Source of the DNA: Brachybacterium saurashtrense
GTDB taxonomy: Bacteria; Actinomycetota; Actinomycetes; Actinomycetales; Dermabacteraceae
Length of the DNA: 64,000 nt
Assembly (NCBI RefSeq): GCF_003355475.1
Contig: NZ_CP031356.1
Location: 1,364,001-1,428,000, forward strand
Direction of reading: 5' to 3'
The notes under the pieces are model-generated. The model had not been told where the DNA came from and made no database searches. It saw nothing but the letters and a program-made list of their open reading frames with translations. The position numbers and the translations under genes were made by a program. How positions within the stretch are numbered: the stretch's first letter is position 1; the number at the start of each line of letters is the position of its first letter. This document shows positions 8,718-17,343 of the stretch, one piece after another.

Positions 8718-9537
8718 GGCTCCCGCGGAGATCGGGGACGTCGGCGAGGAGGCGCTGGGTGTACTCGGCCTGCGGGGAGAAGATGACCTCCTCCGTGGTG
8801 CCGCGCTCGACCACCTTGCCGCGCTCCATGACCGCCACCCGGTCGGCCAGGTAGCAGGCCTGGCCGATGTCGTGGGTGATGAACAGGACGGTGAGGCCCA
8901 GATCGGCGCGCAGGTCGTCGAGCACGTTGAGCACGTTCACGCGCAGTGTCGCGTCCAGCATGCTGGTCGCCTCGTCGGCGAGCAGCACTTTCGGCTTCAT
9001 CATCAGCGCCCGGGCCACCATCACCCGCTGGCGCTGACCGCCGGAGAGCTGGTGCGGGAACTTACCCAGCGTGTCCTTGGGCTTCATGTTCACGTAGCCC
9101 AGGCAGGTCTCGATGAGGGAGTCCGCCTCGTCCTTGGGCACCTGGGCCAGCGCCAGGCTGCGCCGCAGCAGGGAGCCGACGGTGAAGAACTGGTTGAAGG
9201 AGGCGAAGGGATCCTGGAACACGGCCTGCACCTCCGACCAGTACTCCCGCAGCCCCTTCCCGGACAGGGAGGTGACGTCCTGGCCGCGGAAGGTGATGGT
9301 CCCGGAGGTGACCGGCATCAGTCGCAGCAGCATCCGGGCCAGGGTGGACTTGCCCGAGCCGGACTCCCCCACCACGGCGAGCACGCTCGCCTCGGGGAAG
9401 TCCAGGCTCACATCGTCCACGGCCACGACGGTGCTGCCCGCGACGGAGAACTCCTTCGTCACGTTCCGGCAGGAGAGCAGGATCTCCCCGTCGCTGCGGC
9501 TGCGGGTGATCATCTCGGGGGTCGGCGACTGCGTCAT
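8707..9537 (-). CDS. Peptide-type ABC transporter ATP-binding protein (DppF/OppF class)
   Basis: This 276-aa protein is the second ATPase of a binding-protein-dependent importer. Walker A is GESGSGKST, the Q-loop lies in QAVFQDPFASFNQ, the ABC signature is LSGGQRQR and Walker B is KVLLADEATSMLD (with Ala where DEPT is usual). ATG at 9537 overlaps the stop of the preceding ATPase gene, so translation is coupled. It is the last gene of the five-gene transport operon reading leftward from 14.3 kb. The substrate may be a peptide, oligosaccharide or metal chelate; the family does not decide this. Confidence 0.92.
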   Translation of the reverse strand: MTQSPTPEMITRSRSDGEILLSCRNVTKEFSVAGSTVVAVDDVSLDFPEASVLAVVGESGSGKSTLARMLLRLMPVTSGTITFRGQDVTSLSGKGLREYWSEVQAVFQDPFASFNQFFTVGSLLRRSLALAQVPKDEADSLIETCLGYVNMKPKDTLGKFPHQLSGGQRQRVMVARALMMKPKVLLADEATSMLDATLRVNVLNVLDDLRADLGLTVLFITHDIGQACYLADRVAVMERGKVVERGTTEEVIFSPQAEYTQRLLADVPDLRGSLKR

Positions 9538-10487
9538 CGGGTCCCCACCTCCTTCTCGTCGGGACGTGCTGCCTGCTCCGGCGCGCTCTCCGGCGCGGGG
9601 TGTGCGCCACCGCCTCGTCGGGTCCTGCCCCGCTCCCGCGTCTCCCGGCTGGGGTCCAGCACGGAGGAGAGCAGGGTGCGGGTGTAGTCGTGCTGGGCAT
9701 CCTCGACGAGCTGCCTCGTGGGGCCCGATTCCACGATCTGTCCGGAGTTCATGATCGCCAGGCGGTCGGAGATCTGGGAGAGCACCGGGAGGTCGTGGGT
9801 CACGAACACCACGCCGGACATGATCCGCTGCTCCACCATCTCCAGCAGCATCTCCACCAGCATGCGCTGGCTGGAGACGTCCAGCGCCGACGTCGGTTCG
9901 TCGGCGATCAGCAGGCGGGGGTTCTGCAGCGTGGAGATCACGGTGATCATGCGCTGCTTCATCCCGCCGGAGAGCTGGTGGGCGTAGGAGTCGAGCACCC
10001 GCACCGGCATGTCCAGCATCGTCAGCCGCTCCCGCGCGAGGTCGAGGGCCTCGTCGGTGGAGACGCGCGGATCGTGCGCCCGCATCACGTCACGCACCAG
10101 GCTGCGGATCCGCAGGGTGGGGCTGATCGAGTTCATCGCCCCCTGGGGCAGCATCGCGACCGTGCGACCCCGATAGGGCCGGTGCCGCTTGACATCGGCC
10201 ATCGACAACGTGGAGAGGTCGATCTGCTCGCCGTCGATCTCGAGCGTGCCGGAGAGCACGTACAGCGGCGGGGTGGCGATCATCGCCAGGGCGTTGCCGA
10301 GCGTGGTCTTCCCGCAGCCGGACTCCCCGGCCAGACCCAGGATCTCGCCCTCGCGCAGCTCGACGGAGACGTCGTCCACCGCGGTGAAGTCCTTCTCCCC
10401 GCCGCCGTACACGCAGCGGATGCCGGAGGCCCGGGCCAGCAACCCGGTCTCGTCGGGTGCGATCGGTGTGCCGTGCAGCGCACTCAT
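9534..10487 (-). CDS. Peptide-type ABC transporter ATP-binding protein (DppD/OppD class)
   Basis: This 317-aa ATPase has Walker A GESGCGKTT, the signature LSGGMKQR, Walker B LLIADEPTSALD and a His-switch FVTHD. It shows the typical C-terminal region of OppD-type subunits (DAQHDYTRTLLSSV), followed by a basic tail of about 30 residues. It overlaps both neighbours (stop of the permease upstream, start of the second ATPase downstream) and energises the importer whose other parts lie at 10.5-14.3 kb. Confidence 0.92.
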   Translation of the reverse strand: MSALHGTPIAPDETGLLARASGIRCVYGGGEKDFTAVDDVSVELREGEILGLAGESGCGKTTLGNALAMIATPPLYVLSGTLEIDGEQIDLSTLSMADVKRHRPYRGRTVAMLPQGAMNSISPTLRIRSLVRDVMRAHDPRVSTDEALDLARERLTMLDMPVRVLDSYAHQLSGGMKQRMITVISTLQNPRLLIADEPTSALDVSSQRMLVEMLLEMVEQRIMSGVVFVTHDLPVLSQISDRLAIMNSGQIVESGPTRQLVEDAQHDYTRTLLSSVLDPSRETRERGRTRRGGGAHPAPESAPEQAARPDEKEVGTR

Positions 10488-11482
10488 GCGGGATCACCTG
10501 CTCGTGTGGGAAGGGAGGAGTCGGAGGGCGCGGCCTGCTGTGCGGCGAGCGCACGCGCCTCCTCGGCGCGACGCGCGGCGGCCTGCTTCATCTGCTTCCG
10601 CTTGCCGCGCCGCAGTCGGGGGTTGAACACCTCGTCGAGGCTGGCCTGCAGCAGCAGGAAGCCGAAGGAGACGAGCGTGAGCACCAGGGTGGGCGGGAGG
10701 AACGCCCACCAGGCCCCCGAGGCCACCGCCTGGAAGGCGAGCGACCAGTGCAGCTGGGTGCCCAGGGAGTTCGCCCCCGAGGGGCCCAGGCCCAGCATCG
10801 ACAGCGCCGCCTCGGCGAGGATGGCACCGGCGACCTGCAGCACGAAGGCCATCACCGCGTAGGACAGGATGTACGGCAGGACGTCCTTGACCAGGATCCC
10901 GCCCAGACGCGCCCCGGAGAGCCGAGCCACATCGATGTGCTCGCGGGTGGCGACCGACGAGGCCTGCGCGCGCACGGCGCGGGCGGTCCACGGCCAGGAG
11001 GTGATGCCGATGACCACCGCGAGCGACCAGATGGTGCTCTCCGGCAGGGACACTGAGATGAGGATCAGCACCACGATCGCGGGGATCGCGAGCACCACGT
11101 TGGTGACGCCCATCAGGAGCTCCTCGAACCACCCGCCCACGTAGCCGGCGACCAGTCCGATCGTGACACCGATGGTGGTGGCGACGATCCCGGCCACCAG
11201 CCCGATGATCAACGAGGTGCGGGTGCCCGCCATGAGCACGGCGAGCACGTCGTGCCCGAAGTTGTCCGTGCCCAGCAGCAGGCCGCCTCCCGGGGCGTCG
11301 TAGAGCGAGCCGACCTTCTCCGCGGGACCGGTGGGGTACACGAAGCCGGCCAGGCCCAGCAGGATCACGAAGACCACCAGGACCAGGGCCGTCCAGAACC
11401 GACCGGAGAAGTTGAACGAGCGCAGAGGGTTGGCCCGAGGGGCCATGGTCTCCTCGGCCATGGAGGTGTTGACGGTGCTCAT
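10484..11482 (-). CDS. Peptide-type ABC transporter permease (DppC/OppC class)
   Basis: This 332-aa inner-membrane protein has an N-terminal OppC_N segment (about residues 20-75, with one membrane helix and the LGTDNFGHDVLAVLMAG motif). Five further helices form the BPD_transp_1 domain, with the cytoplasmic coupling EAA-like loop near ARLSGARLGGILVKDVLP. The C-terminus is long, basic and Ala-rich. ATG 11482 is separated by 1 nt from the stop of the partner permease. It forms the translocation pathway with that partner. Confidence 0.92.
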   Translation of the reverse strand: MSTVNTSMAEETMAPRANPLRSFNFSGRFWTALVLVVFVILLGLAGFVYPTGPAEKVGSLYDAPGGGLLLGTDNFGHDVLAVLMAGTRTSLIIGLVAGIVATTIGVTIGLVAGYVGGWFEELLMGVTNVVLAIPAIVVLILISVSLPESTIWSLAVVIGITSWPWTARAVRAQASSVATREHIDVARLSGARLGGILVKDVLPYILSYAVMAFVLQVAGAILAEAALSMLGLGPSGANSLGTQLHWSLAFQAVASGAWWAFLPPTLVLTLVSFGFLLLQASLDEVFNPRLRRGKRKQMKQAAARRAEEARALAAQQAAPSDSSLPTRAGDPA

Positions 11483-11483
11483 C

Positions 11484-12494
11484 TCACTTCTCCCCGGACT
11501 TGGCCGCGCGGATGCGCGGATCGACGATGCCGTACACGATCTCCACGGCGAAGTTCGCCAGCAGCACGGCCACGGTGATGATCAGCGTGATCGCCTGGAT
11601 GACGGGGTAGTCGTTGGAGGCGATCGCGTTGAACAGCAGCAGGCCCACACCGGGGTAGCTGAACACCAGCTCTGTGATGAGCGCGCCGCCCACGAGGGTG
11701 CCGATCGCGAGCGCGAGGCCCGTGATCTGCGGCAGCATCGCGTTGCGGAAGATGTACTGCGTGATCGTGTTGTCCTTGATGCCCATCGCGCGGGCGTAGT
11801 TGACGTAGTCGCCGCCCAGCTCGTAGATGGCCATCGAACGCATGCCCACGGCCTGGCCGCCGATGAACACGATCACCAGCGACAGGAACGGCAGCCAGTA
11901 GTAGCTGATCGCGTCCCAGAGGAAGGCGGCGGAGAACTCCGGGGTGAGCCCCAGGGAGTACGCGCCGCCCACGGGAAAGAACCCGGTGACCACGGCCAGC
12001 ACGTACAGCAGGATGATCGAGAGGCAGTAGTACGGCATCGCGGAGAGGAACAGCGCGGAGGTGAACACCGAGCGGTCCCAGTTCCCGCCGCGGAAGGCGG
12101 CGATGGCGCCCACCACGTTGCCGAGGATCCAGCCGATGAGGATCGCGGGCAGCTGCACCGCGATCGACCAGGGCAGGGCCTGCCCCACCAGGTCGTTGAC
12201 CGAGGCCGGGTAGTAGGCGAAGGAGGTCCCGAGATCCCCGGTGAAGACCTTGCCCACGTAGGTGAGGAACTGCTGCCACAGCGACTGGTCGAGGCCGAAC
12301 TCGCGGACGTAGCTCTCGTAGATCTGCTGCTGCTGCTCGCTCGTGACGCTGCCGCCGCGAGAGAGGTTGGAGACGATGACGTCGACGGGGTTGCCGGGGA
12401 CGAGCCGGGGCAGCAGGAAGTTGAGACTCACTGCTGCCACCAGCGCGACCACGTACCACACCGTCTTCTGGGCGATGTAGCGGCCGAGTTTCAC
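11484..12494 (-). CDS. Peptide-type ABC transporter permease (DppB/OppB class)
   Basis: This 336-aa membrane protein has six hydrophobic segments. Its N-terminus is the standard DppB type (one helix followed by LLPRLVPGNPVDVI), and the EAA-loop region is ARAMGIKDNTITQYIFRNAMLP. Translation most likely starts at the GTG at 12494, nine nt after the binding-protein gene ends and with TGAGG upstream. The C-terminus has the usual YGIVDPRIR end of the family. Confidence 0.92.
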   Translation of the reverse strand: MKLGRYIAQKTVWYVVALVAAVSLNFLLPRLVPGNPVDVIVSNLSRGGSVTSEQQQQIYESYVREFGLDQSLWQQFLTYVGKVFTGDLGTSFAYYPASVNDLVGQALPWSIAVQLPAILIGWILGNVVGAIAAFRGGNWDRSVFTSALFLSAMPYYCLSIILLYVLAVVTGFFPVGGAYSLGLTPEFSAAFLWDAISYYWLPFLSLVIVFIGGQAVGMRSMAIYELGGDYVNYARAMGIKDNTITQYIFRNAMLPQITGLALAIGTLVGGALITELVFSYPGVGLLLFNAIASNDYPVIQAITLIITVAVLLANFAVEIVYGIVDPRIRAAKSGEK

Positions 12495-12503
12495 GGGAGA
12501 ACC

Positions 12504-14330
12504 TCAGCCGCCGATCTTCTTCAGCTCGAAGATCCACTGGTTGCCGGCCCCGCGGAACATCGGGGCGGCGTAGTCGTTGTCCTCCGCGGGCCAGTTGGAC
12601 CAGTTGCCGGCGTTGAACTCGAAGAACTCGTCCGGACGGTACATCAGCGGGAAGGCCGGCACCTCGGCGCGGTACAGATTGTCCAGCGCGGTGAGCGCCT
12701 CGAGCTTGGAGGCGTCGTCGGCGGCGGAGGAGGCGGCCGTGAGCAGGTCGTTGACCTCGTCGTTCTCCCAGCGGCCGTAGTTGCGATAGGCGGTCTGGCC
12801 GGCGGGGGCCATGTCCACGTTGCTCATCACGTCGCTGAAGCGCTGCCACGGGGTGGCGGGACCGGTGCCGGCCACGTACCAGCAGGCCATGTCGAAGTCG
12901 CCGTTCTGGATGGCGGACTGGGTCTGTGCCTGCTGGGGGAAGTTCGTCGCCGCGTCCACACCGATGGACTGGAGGTTCTTCGCGACGATCTCGAGCGCCG
13001 CGTTCCAGTCGGTCCAGCCCTGCGGGGTGATGAGCTTCCAGGGACCGAGCTTCTGGCCGTCCTTGGCGTAGAAGCCGTCCGAGCCCTTCTCGTAGCCGGC
13101 GTCCTGCAGCAGTTGCTCGGCCTTCGCGGCGTCGAAGGTCCAACCGTCGGCGGCGGCCTTGTCGCGGTCGAGCCACTGGTCCTCGGCGCCGTCGGGGATG
13201 ATCAGCGAGGCGAGCACCTGGGAGGAGTAGCCGCTCATCGCGGTCTCCGCGATCGAAGCGTAGTCCACCGCGTGCGCGAGGGCCTTGCGCACGGCCGGGT
13301 CGTCGAGGCCGGGCTTGGTGGTGTTGATCAGCAGCATGGGCATCGAGCCGGGCGTGTAGTACGGCTCCTCCCGGAGGTAGGTGCCCACCGGCTTGCCGGA
13401 CTCCCACATCTTCCAGATCTGGGGGACGAACTGCTGCATCACGTCGAGCTCGCCGTTCTGGAACTTGAGGTTGCCGTCCTCGTTTGACTTGAAGATCGGA
13501 TGGATGATCTTCGTCATCGCGGGCAGGCCCCCGTAGAAGTCCTGTCCCCAGTAGTCCTCGTGACGGGCCAGGATGATCTGAGTCTGATCAGCGAGCTCGA
13601 GGGTGAACGGGCCGGTGCCCAGCGGCTCCATGGTCTCCCACGCCGCGATCGAGTCGCCGGACTCCTCGACGGCCTGCTCGAACTGGCTCTTGGCGACGAT
13701 AAACTGGGTGGCCAGCGAGTTCAGCACCGCGCCCACGTTCTTGCGCTCCTGGTTGATCGCGATGTTGAGGGTGTTGCCCTCGGCGGTGAGCTCATCCACG
13801 TCGTTCCAGAAGGAGGCGACGCCCAGACCGGGGTCGATCTTTCCCAGCTCGAAGGTGTAGATGACGTCCTCGGGGGTGAACTCGCTGCCGTCGTGCCAGG
13901 TGATGCCGTCCTGCAGCGTGAGGGTGATCGACTCGGTGCCGTTGACCTCGTAGGAGGCCGCCAGGCCCGGCAGCAGCTCGCCGGAGACGATGTGGAAGCG
14001 CAGCAGGGTCTCGTAGATGTACTGGGCGACGTTCGCGGAGGCCGGCCAGGCCGGCGCCGCGGCGAAGGTGTTGAAGGTGGTGGGCGGGCTCCACTGGAAG
14101 CCGGCGATGAACAGCTGGTCGGCCGCCTCGCCGCTGCGGCCCGTGCCGGCCTCGCCGTTGTTGCCCACGCCGACGAGCTCCTCGCCGGAGGCTCCGCCCC
14201 CGCCGTCACCGCCGCCGGTCGCGCCGCCGCAGGCGGCCAGCGTGGCCGCGCCGCCGAGCGCTCCGGTGACCGCCATGAAATGCCGACGGGAGGGTCCCGT
14301 CCCCTGCTGTGCTGATTCCGCGTTGTACAT
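12504..14330 (-). CDS. ABC transporter substrate-binding lipoprotein (SBP family 5, peptide/oligosaccharide type)
   Basis: This 608-aa extracytoplasmic solute-binding protein captures the substrate for the importer at 8.7-12.5 kb. The N-terminus has a twin-Arg motif (RRHFM, residues 15-19), a hydrophobic stretch and lipobox LAAC with Cys34, so it is probably a Tat-exported lipoprotein. A Gly/Asp-rich linker follows, then the SBP_bac_5 domain with GITWHDGSEFTPEDVIYTFE. ATG 14330 is preferred over the TTG at 14336 because GAGAGG lies about 10 nt before it. The opening FQWSPPTTFNTF is more like oligosaccharide-type family members than classical DppA. The upstream gap of about 240 bp probably holds the promoter. 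Confidence 0.9.
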   Translation of the reverse strand: MYNAESAQQGTGPSRRHFMAVTGALGGAATLAACGGATGGGDGGGGASGEELVGVGNNGEAGTGRSGEAADQLFIAGFQWSPPTTFNTFAAAPAWPASANVAQYIYETLLRFHIVSGELLPGLAASYEVNGTESITLTLQDGITWHDGSEFTPEDVIYTFELGKIDPGLGVASFWNDVDELTAEGNTLNIAINQERKNVGAVLNSLATQFIVAKSQFEQAVEESGDSIAAWETMEPLGTGPFTLELADQTQIILARHEDYWGQDFYGGLPAMTKIIHPIFKSNEDGNLKFQNGELDVMQQFVPQIWKMWESGKPVGTYLREEPYYTPGSMPMLLINTTKPGLDDPAVRKALAHAVDYASIAETAMSGYSSQVLASLIIPDGAEDQWLDRDKAAADGWTFDAAKAEQLLQDAGYEKGSDGFYAKDGQKLGPWKLITPQGWTDWNAALEIVAKNLQSIGVDAATNFPQQAQTQSAIQNGDFDMACWYVAGTGPATPWQRFSDVMSNVDMAPAGQTAYRNYGRWENDEVNDLLTAASSAADDASKLEALTALDNLYRAEVPAFPLMYRPDEFFEFNAGNWSNWPAEDNDYAAPMFRGAGNQWIFELKKIGG

Positions 14331-14572
14331 CGACAACCTGCCTCTCAGTCATCGCCCCGCCGTTGGGGCGCCGGGTCTCCGTCGACCCGTAGAGAGGATT
14401 GAACCCGCTCCGGACCAGAAACCTCCACTGGTAGGCGTCACAGTCGGATAACGATCGAGACCTGCGTCACAGGCGGCCTCTGACCTGCGGGAACAGAGGT
14501 CGGACCAGTGCCTGCCCCGGTGCGGTCCGCGACGCTGCGCCCGCCCACCGGGCCGGGAGGGCGGGCCGTGGC
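14331..14572 (-). promoter_or_regulatory. Upstream region of the peptide-type ABC operon with a direct repeat
   Basis: This is the only sizeable gap in the 8.7-20.7 kb minus-strand cluster. The 9-mer GCGTCACAG occurs twice (14435-14443 and 14464-14472), 29 bp apart, and CCTCTG...CAGAGG forms a small hairpin next to the second copy. These could be operator or leader elements. I see no protein-coding frame and no standard riboswitch. Confidence 0.3.
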
Positions 14573-16483
14573 TCAGGCGGGGACGCGCACCCGCTGCAGG
14601 ATCTGCCGCGCGGCGACGTCCGCGCCCGCGAGCAGCGGCGAGGGGACGCCCGGGCTGGCGCCGATCGCGGAGCCCGGCTGGGTGGACGCCGCGGGGATGC
14701 CGAGCACCACCACCGCGCGGTCCACCGACCCGTCGGCCGCCACCAGGTTGTGACCGCCCGTCGCGTGCTCGGAGACCTCCGCGCCGGTGGCCTCCATGCT
14801 GTGCGTCGGGATGCCGTCGACGGTGTGCACCCGCGCGCGCCCGGTGCCGAGCAGGGCGCGCAGCAGCGGATCCTCCGTCTCCGGCACCTTCCCCTTGGAC
14901 ATCCGGGTCTCCAGCAGCACGGCGGAGTCGGCCGCCGCGCCCGTGATCGCTGAGACCGCCCGGAAGCGCCCGCGGCGCTCGTCGGCCTCGATCGTCGTCT
15001 CGGGGCCGAGCAGCATGATCACCCCCGCCTCGAGGAGCGCGAGCACCAGGCGCACCCTGTCCGCGGGCGGTCCGGAGGCGAGGGCCAGGGAGTCGCCGTC
15101 GAACCAGCCCAGCACGTCGCGGGCGAGGGACGTCCCGGTGAAGGCGCCGCGCGCGGTGAGGCGGCCCACGTGCCGGCGCAGCGCGCCCATCGCGGCGTTC
15201 ACGGCCGCCCGGGGGTGGTGGGACGGGTCCGACATCGAGCCGAGCTCCTGGCGCACCAGGCGGTGCACCAGTCGCTCCCACTCGACGGGAGCCACCGACC
15301 GGCCGTGGGTGGGGCGGTGCAGCTCCTCGAGGGTCCAGCGCCACTCGTCCTCGACCACGGAGGCCTCCAGCACGGCGTCGACCTCGGCGGCGGTGCGGGC
15401 GGCGTCGAGCCCGGCGCGCCAGTCCCCGACCACCGCGCCGGGGTGCAGCGCCGCGAGCGCGTCGAGATGCGCGCGGGCGAACTCGCAGGCGAGCACCGGC
15501 CACACCTCGGTCGCGAAGTCCACGCCGCCGCGCGCGGCGAGGCCCTCGAACCACTCCGGGGTCGCCCAGCGCGGGGCGAACGGGCGCACGCTGCGGCCGC
15601 CGTCGGGCTTGGCGCGGTACGGGATCCCGCGGCGGGAGCCGACCACCAGGCGCGGCTCGCGGCCGCTGGGCAGGTAGCGCAGGCGTCCGTGCGGATCGCC
15701 GGCGACGGGCTCGACGTGCCCGCCCCACTGGGCGGCGAGCTGCCCGACGACGTCGAAGAAGTTCGCGCCGAGGCCCCGCACCAGCACGTCCTGTCCGGCC
15801 GGGAGGTCCCCGAGGGCGCGCTCGGCGGGCATGCCGGGCTCCACGTAGCGCAGGCCGTGCCGGTCCGCGAAGCGCACCAGTGCCTCGATGTCGGGCGTGC
15901 GGCGCCCCTGCACCATGCCCTGGGCGAGCACCACGGTGGGAGCGGCGAGGCGGCGGCCCTCCTCGAGCACCACCACCGCACCGTCGCCGTCGCCGTCGCC
16001 GTCACCATCGCGGTCGAGGTCCACGGCGCGGCCCACGACCTCGGTGAGCTCCACGGCGCCGCCGGCCACGGCCGCCTCGAGCTGGTCGCGGAAGTACACG
16101 CCCTGCAGGCGACGGGTGGGGAAGGCGGGGCCGGTCAGCGCCGCGGCCTCGGCGACCACCCACTCCCCCGCCGGATGAGTTCCGCGTTCCCGCACGGCGC
16201 GGGCCCACTGCACGAGATCGGGCCCCGGCGCGGCGGGGCCGCTCATGCGCGTGGACCCGTCGGGATGGACGGTGGTGGCATCGGCCTGGGTGTTGTTGAG
16301 GTACTGGGCGGGCTGGTCCAGGCGCCAGGTCGCACCGGGCCCGATGGCGACGGCGTCGACGACCGCGAGACGCACCGGCGCGCTCCCGGCGGCCGCGGCG
16401 CGGGCCGCGATGCGCAGCACGGTCGCGACCCCGCGGGGCCCGCCGCCGACAATCACGGCGTCGAACTGCTCCGGGGCGCTCAC
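14573..16483 (-). CDS. FAD/NAD(P)-binding protein (NAD_binding_9-type flavoprotein)
   Basis: This 636-aa protein starts with a dinucleotide-binding motif (AVIVGGGPRGVATV, residues about 9-22). It then has the family block GATWRLDQPAQYLNNTQ and a second nucleotide element around LVRGLGANFFDVVGQL (about residue 240). The architecture matches large stand-alone FAD/NAD(P)-binding proteins of unknown reaction. The start is a GTG overlapping the stop of the ATPase gene, so it belongs to the iron-type transporter operon. A run of alternating Asp-Gly (about residues 160-170) comes from a hexanucleotide repeat. A redox or oxygenation role on the imported compound is inferred from context only. Confidence 0.8.
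   Translation of the reverse strand: MSAPEQFDAVIVGGGPRGVATVLRIAARAAAAGSAPVRLAVVDAVAIGPGATWRLDQPAQYLNNTQADATTVHPDGSTRMSGPAAPGPDLVQWARAVRERGTHPAGEWVVAEAAALTGPAFPTRRLQGVYFRDQLEAAVAGGAVELTEVVGRAVDLDRDGDGDGDGDGAVVVLEEGRRLAAPTVVLAQGMVQGRRTPDIEALVRFADRHGLRYVEPGMPAERALGDLPAGQDVLVRGLGANFFDVVGQLAAQWGGHVEPVAGDPHGRLRYLPSGREPRLVVGSRRGIPYRAKPDGGRSVRPFAPRWATPEWFEGLAARGGVDFATEVWPVLACEFARAHLDALAALHPGAVVGDWRAGLDAARTAAEVDAVLEASVVEDEWRWTLEELHRPTHGRSVAPVEWERLVHRLVRQELGSMSDPSHHPRAAVNAAMGALRRHVGRLTARGAFTGTSLARDVLGWFDGDSLALASGPPADRVRLVLALLEAGVIMLLGPETTIEADERRGRFRAVSAITGAAADSAVLLETRMSKGKVPETEDPLLRALLGTGRARVHTVDGIPTHSMEATGAEVSEHATGGHNLVAADGSVDRAVVVLGIPAASTQPGSAIGASPGVPSPLLAGADVAARQILQRVRVPA
15983..16006. repeat. Hexanucleotide tandem repeat within the flavoprotein gene
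   Basis: GTCGCC occurs three times followed by GTCACC, encoding alternating Asp-Gly on the minus strand. Copy-number change would add or remove DG pairs without changing the frame. Confidence 0.8.
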
Positions 16484-17343
16484 CGGCTCGCCACGGGCTC
16501 GCGCCGCGGGTCCCCTGCGGTGGCCGCGCCGGCCGGGTCGAGCTCGCCGAGGCGCTCCCCGGTGCGGGTGAAGCCGGCCTCGTCGACCCGGGGCCGCACC
16601 TCCACCGCGCCGTCGCCGGCGACCACCTCGACGTCCACCTCGTAGACGCTCCGCAGCGTAGGGGCCTGCAGCGCCTCGGCGGGGGGTCCGTCGGCGACCA
16701 TCCGGCCCCCGTGGAGCACGACGATCTGGTCGCAGTAGCGGGCGGCGTGGTTGAGGTCGTGGATCGCGATGAGGGCGCTGATGCCCTCCTCGCGGGTGAT
16801 CTGGCGGACCAGCTGCAGGGTCTCGATCTGGTAGCGGAGGTCGAGGGCGCTGGTGGGCTCGTCCAGGAGCAGCACGCGCGTGTCCTGCGCCAGGGCGCGG
16901 GCGATGAGCGCGCGCTGCTGCTGGCCGCCGGAGAGCTCGGACAGGGAGCGCTCGGCGATGTCGCCGAGCCCCATCCGCACGATCGAGTCCTCGACCTTCG
17001 CGCGGTCCTCGGCGCGCGGGGCGAGGCCGAAGTGCGGGGTGCGTCCCAGCATCACGGCCTCGCGCACGGTGAGGTCGAAGGGGGCGTCACCGGCCTGGGG
17101 CACGTAGCCGACGACGGTCGCGAGCTCGCGCCGGCCCAGGGAGCCGGTCTCGCGTCCCTCGACGGTGACGGTGCCCTTCCGGGCGCGATGCACGCCGGCT
17201 ATCGCCTTGACGAGGGTGGACTTCCCCGAGCCGTTCGGGCCCAGCAGGGCGCAGAACGCGCCGGGCGCCACCTCGAAGGAGACGTCCTCGAGGATCGTGC
17301 GGGTGCCGTAGGAGAAGGAGAGGTGCTGGACGGAGAGGCTCAC
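16480..17343 (-). CDS. Iron/siderophore-type ABC transporter ATP-binding protein (FepC/FecE class)
   Basis: This 287-aa ATPase has Walker A GPNGSGKST, signature LSGGQQQR, Walker B VLLLDEPTSALD and the switch IHDLNHAARYCDQI, which is typical of ferric-siderophore, haem and B12 importers. The C-terminal 50 residues form an extension beyond the usual 255-265 aa. Translation starts at a GTG overlapping the permease stop, and its own end overlaps the flavoprotein gene. It powers the permease encoded just upstream. Confidence 0.92.
   Translation of the reverse strand: MSLSVQHLSFSYGTRTILEDVSFEVAPGAFCALLGPNGSGKSTLVKAIAGVHRARKGTVTVEGRETGSLGRRELATVVGYVPQAGDAPFDLTVREAVMLGRTPHFGLAPRAEDRAKVEDSIVRMGLGDIAERSLSELSGGQQQRALIARALAQDTRVLLLDEPTSALDLRYQIETLQLVRQITREEGISALIAIHDLNHAARYCDQIVVLHGGRMVADGPPAEALQAPTLRSVYEVDVEVVAGDGAVEVRPRVDEAGFTRTGERLGELDPAGAATAGDPRREPVASR

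Noticed and set aside
14331-14572. Riboswitch in the ABC operon leader
   Set aside because: Only a small hairpin and a direct repeat are visible. No conserved core of TPP, cobalamin, SAM or other known riboswitch was recognised.
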